A DNA stretch of 64,000 bases, from the NCBI GenBank assembly GCA_950295325.1, contig OX485806.1, positions 36,396,001 through 36,460,000 on the forward strand, in the 5' to 3' direction. This document shows positions 23,501 to 33,394 of this stretch, in pieces. How positions within the stretch are numbered: position 1 is the stretch's first letter; every line of letters begins with the position of its first letter. The notes under the pieces were generated by a model. It did no database searches, was not told the origin of the DNA, and was given only the letters and a program-made list of their open reading frames with translations. The translations under genes and the position numbers were made by a program. This DNA is from Polytrichum commune (lineage: Eukaryota; Streptophyta; Polytrichopsida; Polytrichales; Polytrichaceae).

Positions 23501-26500
23501 GAGAATGAGATTGGCAAGGCATTGGTGGGAGTCGTCCATCCCGAAGGTCAAAGGGTTGTTATAGATTCGGGCTCGGGAAGTCTAGGTCCTAATTTTTACA
23601 ATTATGGGGATAATGGGGATTATGCCCAATGGCTAAGGGAGTACCCCGAGTCCGAGGTTGATGTAATGGTTACATTTCACCAAGTAGGCTTAGGGAGTGA
23701 ATTTCCTAGTGTTAGTTTAGGAGAGGGCTCATTGTTGGAGCCATGTGAGGTGCTCACCGAGGAAGAGTGGGTTAGCGGTGGGTTAACACCTTGGGTAGAT
23801 GACGTGGAAGAGGGTGAGGTTAGTTTAATTCATGTAGATGGGACTCAAGAGGAGGATGTGATTATTGAGTCATCGAAATTGGAGGAGCCTTTACATTTCA
23901 AGACCACGTCTACGGGGATAGTTGTAGGTCAAGATGTGAAAGATTACCCCAATGTGCCTTCCGATTGGTATCGGAACAAAGAGGAACAAGCACATGTGTC
24001 GGAAGCGGATTGGCGGTACGTGGATGTGAAATTAAAGAATGGAAAAACCCGACAAATGAAGATGGGCTCCAAATTGGGGGAGAAAGAGGTTAGGGAGTAT
24101 AGCAATTTGGTGGATGAGTTTAGTGATACTTTTGCATGGTCCTACGATGAGCTTAAGGGAATTCCTAGGGAAATGGTAGAGCACCGGATTCCTTTAATTC
24201 CGGGGGCGAGGCCAATTAGACAAAAGGAGAGGAGGATGAATCCTCAATTGCAATTGTTGGTGAAAGCGGAATTGGAAAGGTTATTGAAGGTCGGGTTTAT
24301 CAAGCCGGTGGAAATCACGGATTGGGTTTCTCCTATGGTCTTAGTAAAGAAAAAAAATGGGAAATTAAGGGTTTGTGTCGACTATAGGAAATTGAATTCG
24401 TGCACACAAAAGGATCACTTCCCCTTACCTTTTATCACCTTGTTGCTTGAGGAGGTTGGAGGTCATTCGCGATATACCTTTATGGATGGGTATGCGGGTT
24501 ATAATCAAATTTCCATAGCCCTCCAAGATATCCATAAAACGGCTTTTACTACACCTTGGGGTACTTTTGTGTGGGTAGTGATGCCATTTGGGTTATGTAA
24601 TGCCCCGGCTACTTTCCAACGATTAGTAATGTATATCTTCACCGACTTGTTGTTCAAATCCATGACCGTCTTTGTGGACGATTTTAGCACACAAAGTAAT
24701 GTGGATGATCACCTACATTGTGTTAGGGAGGCATTGGTTAGGTGTAGGAAGATGAGGTTAGCATTGAACCCGGATAAGACATTTTTGGGAGTGAATAAGG
24801 GAGTGTTGTTGGGTTATGTTGTTAGTGAGAAAGGTAGAGAACCCGATCCGGATAAGATTGCGGCCATAAGCGACTTGGCAACTCCAACCAATTCCAAGGG
24901 GATCTCTAAGTTGTTAGGACATGGGGGATGGTACCGGGAACTTATTCCTAATTTTTCAAAGATAGCGGTGCCCATTACCCATTTGCTCAAAAAGGATGTC
25001 AAATTCGAGTGGACGGATGCTTGTCAAAAAGCCTTTGAGGAATTGCGGGATAGGTTGAGCACCTATCCGGTGTTGATACCACCCAATTGGGGTAAACCTT
25101 TTCACGTCTATTGTGATGCTAGTAATGTGGCAATAGGGAGTGCGCTTTGTCAAGCAACGGGAGAAAAAGAGAAGGATCAACCTATAGCTTATGCGAGTAA
25201 GCAATTGACCCCCGCCGAAAGAAACTACTCTACAACGGAGAGGGAGTGCCTAGCCATGGTGTTTTCCGTTAAAAAGTTTAGGCATTACCTCATGTGCAAC
25301 CCGGTTGTATTTTTTGTTGACCACATGGCTATCAAGTATCTAATTAACAAGGCTGAGTTAAGTGGTAGGTTAGCTAGGTGGGTTTTGTTATTAGAAGAAT
25401 TCGACTACACGGTGGAATATAAACCGGGTCGTATGCATTTACAAGCGGACCACTTGTCTAGGTTGTCGGAGGAGATAGGAAAAAATCCGGTAAATGATAT
25501 GTTAGTAGATGATAGCCTCTTTGTGGTCACTTCTACACCGGAGTGGTATGCGGGCATAGTGGAATTTCTAACAACCCACAAGTTGCCCAAAGAGTGGACA
25601 AAAGAAGAGAGAAGGAATGTGAGGGTAAATAGTAGGCAATTTGTTGTAGTGGGCCATAGGTTGTTTAGAAGGGGGTCCGATGGTATTTTACGACGATGCG
25701 TGTCAAAAACGGAGGTTGAAGCGATTTTAATCGCTTGCCACGATAGCGCTTGCGGCGGTCACTTCTCGGGTCAACTCACCGGGCAAAAAATACTTAGAGC
25801 GGGCTACTTTTGGCCTACACTATTTAAGGACGCCCATGACTATGTAAGGAAATGCGACGCTTGCCAACGGTATGCCCGAAACGACCTTAGAATGGAGATG
25901 CCTTTACATGTATCATTACCCTTAATTCCTTTCGAAAAATGGGGCATCGACTATGTGGGTGAGGTCCATCCCCAATCTTCAAAAGGAATGAAATATATTG
26001 TGGTGGCAACCGAGTACCTCACCAAGTGGGCGGAAGCCAAAGCGGTGAAGACCGACACGGCGGAACACGCGGCAACATTTATGTACGAAAACATAATTTC
26101 GCGGTTCGGGGTGCCGAAGATCCTAGTAAGCGATAGGGGTACTCACTTTTTGAATGACTTGATTCGAGAGATGACAGAGAAATTTAAAATTGATCACCGG
26201 AAGACTACTCCCTACCACCCACAAACCAATGGACAAACGGAAAGGGTTAACGGAATTTTGGTGAGTATACTACGCAAGACGGTTATAGACTCGAAGCGGG
26301 ATTGGGATACGAAACTAACGGCGGCACTTTGGGCATACCGTACAACCTATAAGGTAACTACGCGTGCTACACCATTTTCCTTAGTCTATGGTCTTGAAGC
26401 GACACTACCAATCGAATATGAAGTCGAGTCACTTAGGGTGGCCGTGAGTACGAGACTTACCGAAAGTCAATCCTTACGAAATCGACTAACCGATTTGGAA

Positions 26501-26791
26501 GCACTTGACGAAGGGAGGAGAATGGCGGCTCAACATATTGAGGCAATCCAAAGAAGGAGAAAGATTACTTTCGACAAACGACATAAGAGAAGGGCCCTAA
26601 CACCGGGAATGATGGTCATGATTCAAGACGCACGAAAGCTTGAATTTCCGGCGAAATTCAATGCGGTATGGTTAGGACCTTACCTTGTCTATGAGGTCTT
26701 TCCTAATAATTCAATTCAATTGGAAACGTTGAATGGTGAGCTCTTTCCTACCCGTACATCGGGAAGTAGATGTAAGGAGTACCGAGCTTGA
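20552..26791 (+). CDS. Ty3/gypsy gag-pol polyprotein (2,079 residues, intact)
   Basis: Single frame encoding the whole replication machinery. Residues about 109-126 form a Pro-Ile-Pro repeat. Residues 150-310 are a retrotransposon Gag domain (YEWYRDHAEG region). Two zinc knuckles follow: CX2CX4HX4C at 432-445 and a shortened CX2CX3HX4C at 517-529. The aspartic protease motif is VLVDGGSS, with D at 852 and DGG instead of the commoner D[ST]G. RT runs from about 1,210 with catalytic FVDD at 1,374-1,377. RNase H starts near D1522 (YCDAS). Integrase has the HHCC zinc site (H1730, H1737, C1768, C1771) and a D1800-D1861-E1897 core with DX60DX35E spacing. There is no stop or frameshift and no chromodomain. 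Gag and Pol are in one frame, so the Gag:Pol ratio must be set by another route than frameshifting. It is probably competent, but the protease variant leaves some doubt. Confidence 0.95.
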   Translation: MQGRTRSQKPSLIVGLEKSTRKRRSSKISDRLEQDNVKIESCLNVEPRTRSILDTLELEAQLEEEITPSKLSGETSSENYTLRKEFPVEVDRGLLNSSPVTMAEERGMDPPPIPPIPPIPPIPPIDPLVRPRGLPIVVPQNLAAMDMPSHLPKFYGTKDEDPSRHMERYIERLASFLITDPGYWLVWFPTTLEGEAYEWYRDHAEGHFRGWEQLQREFLNEFRPEVGQSTALRALSSLKQGREEEISAYIRRFDLVCTRFVGTMHNDDTLKQFFIQGFFKSGTIRGVLERNPLTLADAKRAARDIENLDKDHERLWRREDELIPQFIPIRPRVVAVEPAKYENQIPYAIVDTGPRPLAVREPAPLLALPAPRTDPHLEEVERRLGASQLGFQEAMIKQMQSLTDQMSLMIRSQQPGPPPPVESGRHSSGLWCVQCGQPGHTRQFCRSGQNRDQRGNGNPPQQNQRGQAPPHYGNGSNRGPQPRGQGGQNLEKKEFHPFCGRWHAQGQCWSEGQEFNCSNCGGSHPSDTCRQPDKIINVPYPVANPQQQARDNMRGARPQGVPANELRPPNLYYDHSNARQTFHPPAGLQTTTGYIPIQNRQGVPPNGSNGRQAPPTDPGPSNSQDVRFMDGVLEATCDDMLPLPTRIGEEQSQWPPHTNAITYELVKGKGVVEEAPALAVTTRARRGDAPLEVGIGEQGNYSSDEEINLSELDRVARRATKDVERENIILQDRERTNAVHDLDNSDVGEWEGPGVPVDEFDVVGNSKVEKSTGYDLWADLSTLKADITFGQLLEISPTARKTLKEGMPVHKRMRKVKAKIAARIQSQGGRDVKAIEIEVVIVDKVVPNVLVDGGSSLNILPEDTMKKLGLGLTGPSPLVINMANQSSTTPLGMIKDCRMTTGGEEYLVTFHVIKMHSNKDTFPILLGRPWLRMANAMVNWGGPKPSITYGPEGNRVIVSIGSLEGWMKKEMYLPLEKEIDDLNENEIGKALVGVVHPEGQRVVIDSGSGSLGPNFYNYGDNGDYAQWLREYPESEVDVMVTFHQVGLGSEFPSVSLGEGSLLEPCEVLTEEEWVSGGLTPWVDDVEEGEVSLIHVDGTQEEDVIIESSKLEEPLHFKTTSTGIVVGQDVKDYPNVPSDWYRNKEEQAHVSEADWRYVDVKLKNGKTRQMKMGSKLGEKEVREYSNLVDEFSDTFAWSYDELKGIPREMVEHRIPLIPGARPIRQKERRMNPQLQLLVKAELERLLKVGFIKPVEITDWVSPMVLVKKKNGKLRVCVDYRKLNSCTQKDHFPLPFITLLLEEVGGHSRYTFMDGYAGYNQISIALQDIHKTAFTTPWGTFVWVVMPFGLCNAPATFQRLVMYIFTDLLFKSMTVFVDDFSTQSNVDDHLHCVREALVRCRKMRLALNPDKTFLGVNKGVLLGYVVSEKGREPDPDKIAAISDLATPTNSKGISKLLGHGGWYRELIPNFSKIAVPITHLLKKDVKFEWTDACQKAFEELRDRLSTYPVLIPPNWGKPFHVYCDASNVAIGSALCQATGEKEKDQPIAYASKQLTPAERNYSTTERECLAMVFSVKKFRHYLMCNPVVFFVDHMAIKYLINKAELSGRLARWVLLLEEFDYTVEYKPGRMHLQADHLSRLSEEIGKNPVNDMLVDDSLFVVTSTPEWYAGIVEFLTTHKLPKEWTKEERRNVRVNSRQFVVVGHRLFRRGSDGILRRCVSKTEVEAILIACHDSACGGHFSGQLTGQKILRAGYFWPTLFKDAHDYVRKCDACQRYARNDLRMEMPLHVSLPLIPFEKWGIDYVGEVHPQSSKGMKYIVVATEYLTKWAEAKAVKTDTAEHAATFMYENIISRFGVPKILVSDRGTHFLNDLIREMTEKFKIDHRKTTPYHPQTNGQTERVNGILVSILRKTVIDSKRDWDTKLTAALWAYRTTYKVTTRATPFSLVYGLEATLPIEYEVESLRVAVSTRLTESQSLRNRLTDLEALDEGRRMAAQHIEAIQRRRKITFDKRHKRRALTPGMMVMIQDARKLEFPAKFNAVWLGPYLVYEVFPNNSIQLETLNGELFPTRTSGSRCKEYRA

Positions 26792-26852
26792 CTAGGCAAC
26801 TTACCCTTGGAGCAAGAGATGTTTGGATTCATCCCCCGATGGTCGCCAATTA
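26792..26852 (+). promoter_or_regulatory. Region before the 3' LTR; no canonical polypurine tract
   Basis: The bases directly upstream of the 3' LTR end in ggtcgccaatta rather than a purine run. The nearest purine-rich piece (ggagcaagagatg, about 26,809-26,821) is some 30 bases away. The terminal ccaatta is the inverse of the taattgg that starts the internal region at 19,643. A polypurine tract of unusual position, or a different plus-strand priming site, must be assumed if the element is active. Confidence 0.6.
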
Positions 26853-29086
26853 TGTGAGCCCAAAAGGGTGCCTACATTTAGTCTTAGACCCTTGAAACGT
26901 TAGTTGATGCACTTTGAAGTAGCATGTTACTTCACAAAAATATAAAAAGAGTGAAATGTTAGTCTTAGAAGTACCATGTTGTAAGAGGCTAGGATGTGAG
27001 TTGTTATTGTGTTTTTACCTTCGGAAGGATTTGAGTGAATGAGGATAGGTAAGGAGAACTTGGATTGAGTAGTTAGTGAGTAGGCTAGTACAAATGGATG
27101 GAGACAACCAAAGTGACTCAAGAGGCAAGTGCATTCGAATTGGGATGAATGGAGGATCACATGGAGCGCACAAGTGGACCACCTCATCATGGCCACTTAA
27201 TGGGGAAGGCCCAAGGAAGAATGCAAGGTGGAGGATAAGCAAATTCTCAAAGCACCAATCAAATCACGAGTTAAGCATCGTGGTTTGAATTAAGTGGTGA
27301 GCGACGATTTGGGAAAGTAAGGGGAGAAAGTTATGGCGGTGGAAAGCGAAGGAGGCTAAGTTTGGGTTGAAGCATCCCAAGTTTGGTAAAGTGTGGTAGG
27401 TAGAAAGCCAAGGCTAGTTAAATGTTCGAATTAGGATCCTTGTTGATCATTTGAGGGAGGAAGGCTTAGAAGATAGGATTGGCGCCTACTAAGTAGGAGG
27501 AAATCTCAAGGGCTTATCGTGAGCCTTGAAGGTGCTCACCCCCTCAAGCTTACTATATAATCCCTCATTCTTCCCTCACTCATCCTCTCTTTCCTTTGTG
27601 CTCCAAGGCACCCCACGAGTTATAAGTGTGGGTGTGGGAAGCCATATTGGAGCACATGTGTGTGCTTAGTTTTTAGTTTGAGAGCCAAAGCTTGTTAGCC
27701 TTGAAGAGGGCTTGACCTCTTGGTAGAATTAGTGTTGACGTGAAGGATTTTAAAGTTAATTCATGATTCCAATTTGTGGTACTTAAAGTTCATGTTTTGA
27801 ATACACGTGGTTGCAAGTTCCATGTTTAAGAGTTGAGCACTTGATGTTGTGATGAGTGCAAAAATATACTTGTGTGGATTAGTTAGTCTTAGTGAAGTTA
27901 GGAAATTCTCTCTCTCCCTCTCTTCTCTAGGAAGTTGAGCTCTTAGAGCTCGGGAAAAAATGTGGAATTAGGTAGGGGACTTAGTGGGATTAGTGGAATT
28001 AGGTAGGTGAATTAGGGGGAGGCCTTGGAGAAGCTCTCTTTTGTTCATTTTCTGGTTTTTGTGGTTGAAGGTGGAGAAACTTAGTTAGAAGTAGCCGCAG
28101 CTAAGGAGCTGGGTTTATGAAGGAGCTGGGTTTATTTAATTAGAAGTAAGGAGCTGGGTTTATGAAGGAGCTGGGTTTGTTTAGTTAGAAAGTAAAGAGC
28201 TGGGTTTATGAAGGACCTGGGTTTGTTTAGTTAGAAGCTAAGGAGCTGGGTTCATGAAGGAGCTGGGTTTATAAAGGAGCTGGGTTTGTTTAGTTAGAAG
28301 CTAAGAAGCTGGGTTTATGAAGGAGCTGGGTTTATGAAGGAGCTAGGTTTATGTAATTAGAAAGTAAAGAGATGGGTTCATGAAGGAGCTTAGTAGATAG
28401 CCTACCTAATTAGCTCATAGACAAGTAGTTAGTTACATTATGCTAGTTAGTGTTATGTGTGGCTTTCACAAGTAAATGTATTTGAGATTGACTATAGAGA
28501 ATAGTGTTTTTTTTAACACTTGCATCCTCTCTTTAAAAATAAACCACGTGCACAACTTAATGGAGAATGTGGAGCACTCTCGCGATGGCAAGACAAAGGA
28601 AGCAAAGACCAAAGGTGCGAGGGAGAGATTGACATAAGTCACATAAGTATTTCTTAATACTTAAAGGCTTATGTACGGTATGGAGACACCAAGTGAGACC
28701 TCTTATAGTAGCGATACGGAATACACAAGTGATAGTTCAAGTGGTAGTATAGAGTCAACGGCACGGACTCCATTTAGGAGAGGGATATCCTCAAGGGCTT
28801 GTGTAGCTAAAGCAGCCGGATGGACGTTAGAAGCAAACAAAGACAAAATAGCACCCGAGCATAAGGAGGTTAAAATAACATAGTTAACTTGTGCATTCTC
28901 CACATACGTATTGAAATCGTACATTGAGTTGTTAAAAGTGAAATTCCAGTTAAATCCAAGACCACTTGAAGGGTGAACCTTGTACTATGGACTCATCCAA
29001 GTCCAAATCCAATACCGCGGAGGAATGTGAGCCCAAACCCACTACTCGGACTACGGACGCTTAAGGGTGGGGGGTTTGGCCTCACA
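26853..29086 (+). repeat. 3' LTR
   Basis: Direct repeat of the 5' LTR at an offset of 9,444 bases, ending CCTCACA and followed by the target duplication ATTAG. It contains the same minisatellite (28,099-28,389) and the same promoter-like stretch near 27,552-27,565. Confidence 0.95.
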
Positions 29087-29091
29087 ATTAG

Positions 29092-30299
29092 CTAAGTGCC
29101 AAATTGGTGCTCATTAACTTAAACATGTAAAGAAAAGAATTATGCGACAGATTACCTGTTTTGAGAAAGATCTATATGTCGTAATTTGAAAGTTTCGTTT
29201 TGGATGTTTCGTCATTTAAGGGTTAAATGCTTGATGATTCTAAATGTTTTTCTTATTGGGACTCAAGGTGGGACTTACCCTTGGACTTGAGAGTGATGGG
29301 TCACCCATTTTGGTTGGCTGACCCAACTCCAAAAGTAAAGCCCATCTTTTGGCACCATATTTTCTTGAATGTAGGATATCGAGATTTAGGAACCATAGCC
29401 TAGTATGAAGCCGAAAAACAATGGGACGTTGCTCTTCACCAATCACGTTGCTTAAACAAAGCGGGACTTTGGAAGTGGGACATAATGTAAAGTGGCCTTA
29501 CCATTACATGAAAATTTACTCATCCCACCCTTACTAGAGTTGGCAAGAGGAAGTTATTGCATGTGAGTGTGCCCATAGTATGCAACATGGAGTTTTTTTT
29601 AGTTGATTTGCTCCCAAATTTATTGATAACCCTAGATTAGTCAAGTTTGTTTTATCTTAGATGAATTGGCCACAAAACTACAAGGGGCCAAGTTTTTACG
29701 TTGGATGGGTGAGAGGCATGTTCATATGCAACATTTTTTTCTCGCCACTAGAAATACCATACAATGAGATGTCAATTGACGTGTGGTTTTTTTCTTCACA
29801 AGCCGCACTACATTCTAATTCTAAATTGTGGTTACTTTGTGCAAGTTTTTGTGCGTCAAATATCAAAGGCTTGGAATTTTTTGTCAAAAATAAAACCATT
29901 AATAATAAACACTTGGTTAGAAGTAACTTGTGAGTTCTAGAATCTAAGATATGTACACCTATTATGAACAATGTACCAAGAATGAACATACACTAGTAGG
30001 AAGGGGGGTCCCTTTGACATGTGGCCCTGACATGAAAAACTTTCATGTTGGAGTTTTGAGCTCCGCCCTTGAGTTTTGAGCTGTGTGACATATTTCTTGC
30101 ATGTGTGGGAGTTATGTTACTTTCATGTCATGCAAAAGGTCCGTGAAGGAATGTTCTATCTTTATTTAGGTTTATAGATCTTCTAGGTAGATCTAGACCT
30201 AGATGTGAGTCACCTTCTTCATTAATTATTAAGGTAGGAGAGAGGCAATTACCACATACAAGTGTATCTTTCATTCATCCAACATTAAAGCATTGTAAT
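29092..30299. other. Gene-free stretch downstream of the LTR element
   Basis: No gene is supportable. An isolated terminal-repeat-like piece of the family seen at 14,805 occurs near 29,697-29,725. The bases cactagtaggaa at 29,990 resemble a CACTA end, but no partner was found. Overlapping open frames near 29,660-29,990 lack recognisable features. Confidence 0.4.
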
Positions 30300-30735
30300 A
30301 ATAGATCGTAAATAATAAACTCTATATATTTCACAATAAATAGTATATTATATATTATAAACATTAAATTAATCTTATCAGACCATAAATAGTAAACAAT
30401 ATACTTTAAAAAGTAACTATTAAACATTATAAATAGATAATGATATTAAATAATAATAATAGACGGTAAATAGTAAATGATATACTATAAAAGTAAATAA
30501 TAATAGAAGACCGTAAATAGTAAATGACAATCTATAAACAGTAAATAATAGACTGTAAAAGTAAATAGTAAATAATGGAAGAAAACAATAAATAGTGGAA
30601 AATAAAAAATAAAAAGTAGATAGTAAATATTAAACAGTAAATATTAGACAATAAATATCATACAATAAATATCAAACAATAAATAGTAAAAGGAAGGCAA
30701 TAAATTATATATAGTAAATAGTAGGTAGTAGAGAG
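30300..30735. repeat. Degenerate AT-rich minisatellite (taaatagta-type units)
   Basis: More than 400 bases built from variants of aataaatagtaaa, with A strongly favoured over T on the plus strand from about 30,420 and almost no C. It has no coding meaning. It directly precedes the SINE at 30,787. Confidence 0.8.
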
Positions 30736-30786
30736 AAAAAAGTGGCCTTAGTCTAGAAAGGTGTGAAGCATTCCATATATATCATG

Positions 30787-30981
30787 TGTGATGTGATGAC
30801 TTAGTGGTTAAGGCACATGTGTGGGTGTCACTAGGTGCAAGGTTCGAACCCCTTGACCGCCACCCTTGACCTTGCCACCTAGGTCAGTGGTAGGTAGTCG
30901 ATTCTTGTAGATGAGGTATAGGTTGAGGATTACTTGGGAGGGGTTAGAAGGTGTGGAACTACCAACCATCCATATATATAT
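30787..30981 (+). mobile_element. tRNA-derived SINE
   Basis: A pol III A-box-like sequence tgacttagtggttaaggc (30,797-30,814) is followed by a perfect B box ggttcgaaccc (30,841-30,851), as in the tRNA-derived head of plant SINEs. The body runs about 130 bp more and ends in an (AT)n stretch. 'catatatatcat' occurs just before the head and again at the tail end, so it may be the target duplication, blurred by the AT repeat. The sequence is not an intact tRNA gene. Confidence 0.75.
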
Positions 30982-31524
30982 ATATATATATCATTATATT
31001 AAATTACCTTTGAACTATCTATATGTATACATATAATTATTTGATATGTATATATGTATAAAATATTCTTTGTGTTAGATAATAGCACTGTTCGAGGATC
31101 ACACGGTGTCCACAGTGGCTGCAACCTTCATGACATGTGTCTTGGTTGCAGAAAAGTGTTGATTTTACTGTCCTTGTGATGTGCAAATGGACCCTCTTTC
31201 CTTGTAGTGTGATAATCTAGGATTAGCTTTCATCTCACATTTAAAATCCATTTCTTCATAGATTGTGTCCATTTACATACATTGTCCATGGTAGGTGCAC
31301 ATACTTTAGAACATGTTTGAGTTTAGTCATAAGTGTGTGTGTGAACATGTTATTAAGCCAGTTAAGTATTCCATGTTATACTCCATTCACGTGTGTCCAT
31401 ACAACCTTATTTGGAACTCACACGTAGTCCCTCCTATTATGCCATGCTACGCGGCACCCATGCCTTTACTTTGGTGAAGTACCGATTGACCCAATCAAAG
31501 TGTTAGATATTATTCATTCAAGGA
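30982..31524. other. Gene-free stretch
   Basis: AT-rich, with no inverted repeats, RNA gene or coding frame that I can support. Confidence 0.35.
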
Positions 31525-31537
31525 AGGTATCTAGATG

Positions 31538-31598
31538 GTTCTTTTTGTTTTTTTTTATTTAAAAAAAAGAGAATTCCAACAAGCCAATACCGAGTGCA
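31538..31598 (-). mobile_element. Very short LINE 3'-tail insertion (minus strand)
   Basis: Read on the minus strand, this contains ttggcttgttgg followed by T- and A-rich sequence, resembling the 3' end of the LINE family seen at 37,737-37,800. It is bounded by aggtatctagat (31,526-31,537) and the same sequence again at 31,600-31,611. The similarity is short, so the call is tentative. Confidence 0.5.
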
Positions 31599-31612
31599 AA
31601 GGTATCTAGATG

Positions 31613-31713
31613 CCTACCCTCAGTGTGGGTGCGTTTTTTCCTTGGTTTATGCACTTGACGTTAGTTTGTTAGCTTTTGTCTCCAAAAAAGAAAAAAGAAA
31701 AAGAAGAAAAAGA
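31613..31713 (+). mobile_element. Short 5'-truncated LINE 3' tail (plus strand)
   Basis: The stretch has cctcagtgtgggtgcg, then ttggttta and ttgttagcttttgtctcc, and ends in an A/G-rich tail. It matches the 3' end of the L1-like LINE at 50,410-52,170 read on its own strand (ctcagtgtgggcgcg ... ttctgtctc, then A-rich). The flanks aaaggtatctag (31,598-31,609) and aaaggttatctag (31,714-31,726) differ by one inserted T. Confidence 0.65.
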
Positions 31714-31726
31714 AAAGGTTATCTAG

Positions 31727-32424
31727 GTATATATCGGATGTTGTTGTTCCCTATTAGCCCGCTTCTCCCGGAAGCATGAAACACGCAATCATTCCCGGAT
31801 GGACTTTGACTTTTGCAAACACCCCCCACACAACACACACCACCACCTCCAAGGCTCCACCACCTCCCACAACCCCAAACTCACTAGATGGAGAAGAAAT
31901 TAACTATATTGCAGACATTGGATGACTAACCATCTAATTCAACTAATTGTTAACTAGTTTCCTTTTGTAACTATAGTTGTTCACGATTTGACCTGTCAAA
32001 AAATGTACTTAAGTATAGTTATATCTAGTTAACTAAAGATGAGTGAAGCCTATTCACGGAATTATGTTGTAGTGTTGTAGTGTCACTAGTGTGTTATTTT
32101 TGTTGGTGTACATGGAGGTTGTTCCGGAGCCCAACATTGTGAGTGATTATATAGAGGCATTTATTGATGATCCTCAATGGTCTAAGCATATTAAAGACCG
32201 TCAACTAAAACAAATCAAGAGGTGAACTTTTTTGAATATATAATAACACTCAAAAAAATTCTAGTTAACTAAAGTTTTTCTTCAAATCAATTTGAAATTT
32301 TTCTACTTAACTATAGTTGTTCCCTAAAATGTATTGAAAGAAATCTAATGAACCATTGTTATATTGGTAGTTGTCCAAGGTTTGCAATATTGTAAGAGCT
32401 GGAGTTTCCAATGGACCACTCCAA
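31727..32424. other. Gene-free stretch
   Basis: No supportable gene. A short open stretch near 32,110-32,225 (translation beginning VYMEVVPEPNIVSDY) looks protein-like but has no recognisable family and ends after about 35 codons. Confidence 0.3.
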
Positions 32425-33010
32425 GTCAATATCTTTGCTCACCTACATGGGTACCCTATATTCTCATAGCATAATTATACGCACTCCTAATTGCCACGTA
32501 ACACACCAAAACATTCCCAATGGATACATTCATATTCACATATAGCCTAAACAACATATATCTTCTCTTCAAGCACATAAGAAACCCATCCTCCCAATAT
32601 AACCACCCAATAAGCTCATCGTAACCCAAATAATAAAGATGCTAAAAAACTTCCCACCACAATATCGCCATCCGTAAAGTCAGCCCACACAAACATCGTT
32701 GGCAAGGATGAGGCTGATAAATTGGCCAAACAAGGAGCAAAACAACCCCTCATCTTAGAAACCCCTTTCCATCTCATCGGACGTCTATCCCCCCGACATC
32801 CACAATATGACGGCTCAATTCAAAACGTGAAAAACTGCATAAAACATAAGCACACTCATCTCCCATGCAAAAAAATACAATACCCTATATAGACAAATGG
32901 CTCTCCAACACAAACATACACGTAAAGTGGTCAAATCTATTATGCGATGCCCTTGGATTACATATGTGCAAATAACACAAACCATGAAATTTAGATATGG
33001 TCACGGGCTC
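32425..33010 (+). pseudogene. Fragment of A/C-rich LINE (RNase H region), copy 2
   Basis: The translation contains TFIFTYSLNNIYLL and, in another frame further on, VKSAHTNIVGKDEADKLAKQ. These align with FTDSLNSIYLL and KVRAHTGIKGNEIAD of the better copy at 38,214-41,731. The second catalytic Asp is replaced by Tyr (TDS to TYS). Several frameshifts and stops are present. Shortly upstream the codons gca-taa-tta align with the same gca-taa-tta of the better copy, where RNase H should have its catalytic Glu. It is a dead remnant. The plus strand is rich in A and C like the other copies. Confidence 0.8.
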
Positions 33011-33019
33011 TCGGTCTCA

Positions 33020-33394
33020 TGTGTTGAAGTGGCCCTAATTGTAAATTGCTCGTGTATTGTCACCAACACTAAATGTAACCCTAACATTATTTGTTGTTCC
33101 TTGTAAAACATTAAGACATTATGGAGTTATCATGTTGTCGTTTTTTGTTTCTTACTAAGTGATGTTTCATCAAAATTTCAATCATCCATGATAATATTTT
33201 ATTACATAATTGTTAGGATGCAAAATATACCATTTTTTTCTTCTTTCAATAATCAGCATGGATTTCATTCAAAATTCAATCATTAATGAAAAAGATTGTA
33301 GACTTATGCATAAGAAGTGCCATTAGTAAAGATACCATAGTGACATAACATACCATATGACACTAAACACAATGTTTAGTGTAGTGTGTTCAAG
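33020..33394. mobile_element. MITE with ACTAAAT ends, copy B (reverse orientation)
   Basis: It matches the reverse complement of 2,007-2,381 in several blocks: aacactaaatgtaaccc, 'aagaagtgccatta' and the end 'gacactaaacacaatgtttagtg'. It inserted beside, or replaced the end of, the LINE fragment at 32,425-33,010. Non-coding. Confidence 0.6.

Larger units (their letters stand above)
17409..29086 (+). mobile_element. Intact Ty3/gypsy LTR retrotransposon
   Basis: Two 2,234-bp direct repeats (17,409-19,642 and 26,853-29,086), each beginning TGTGAGCCC and ending CCTCACA, enclose a single gag-pol frame. The 5-bp target duplication ATTAG lies at 17,404-17,408 and 29,087-29,091. Domain order gag-protease-RT-RNase H-integrase places it in Ty3/gypsy. 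The integrase has no visible chromodomain at its end, and the polyprotein resembles the non-chromovirus plant lineages (Athila/Tat-like group), judged from recall of family features only. LTR similarity, perfect target duplication and unbroken frame all indicate a recent insertion. It encodes no envelope-like frame downstream of pol. Confidence 0.95.

Noticed and set aside
29990-30060. cactagtaggaa as a CACTA element end
   Set aside because: No inverted partner (ttcctactagtg) was found in the neighbourhood.
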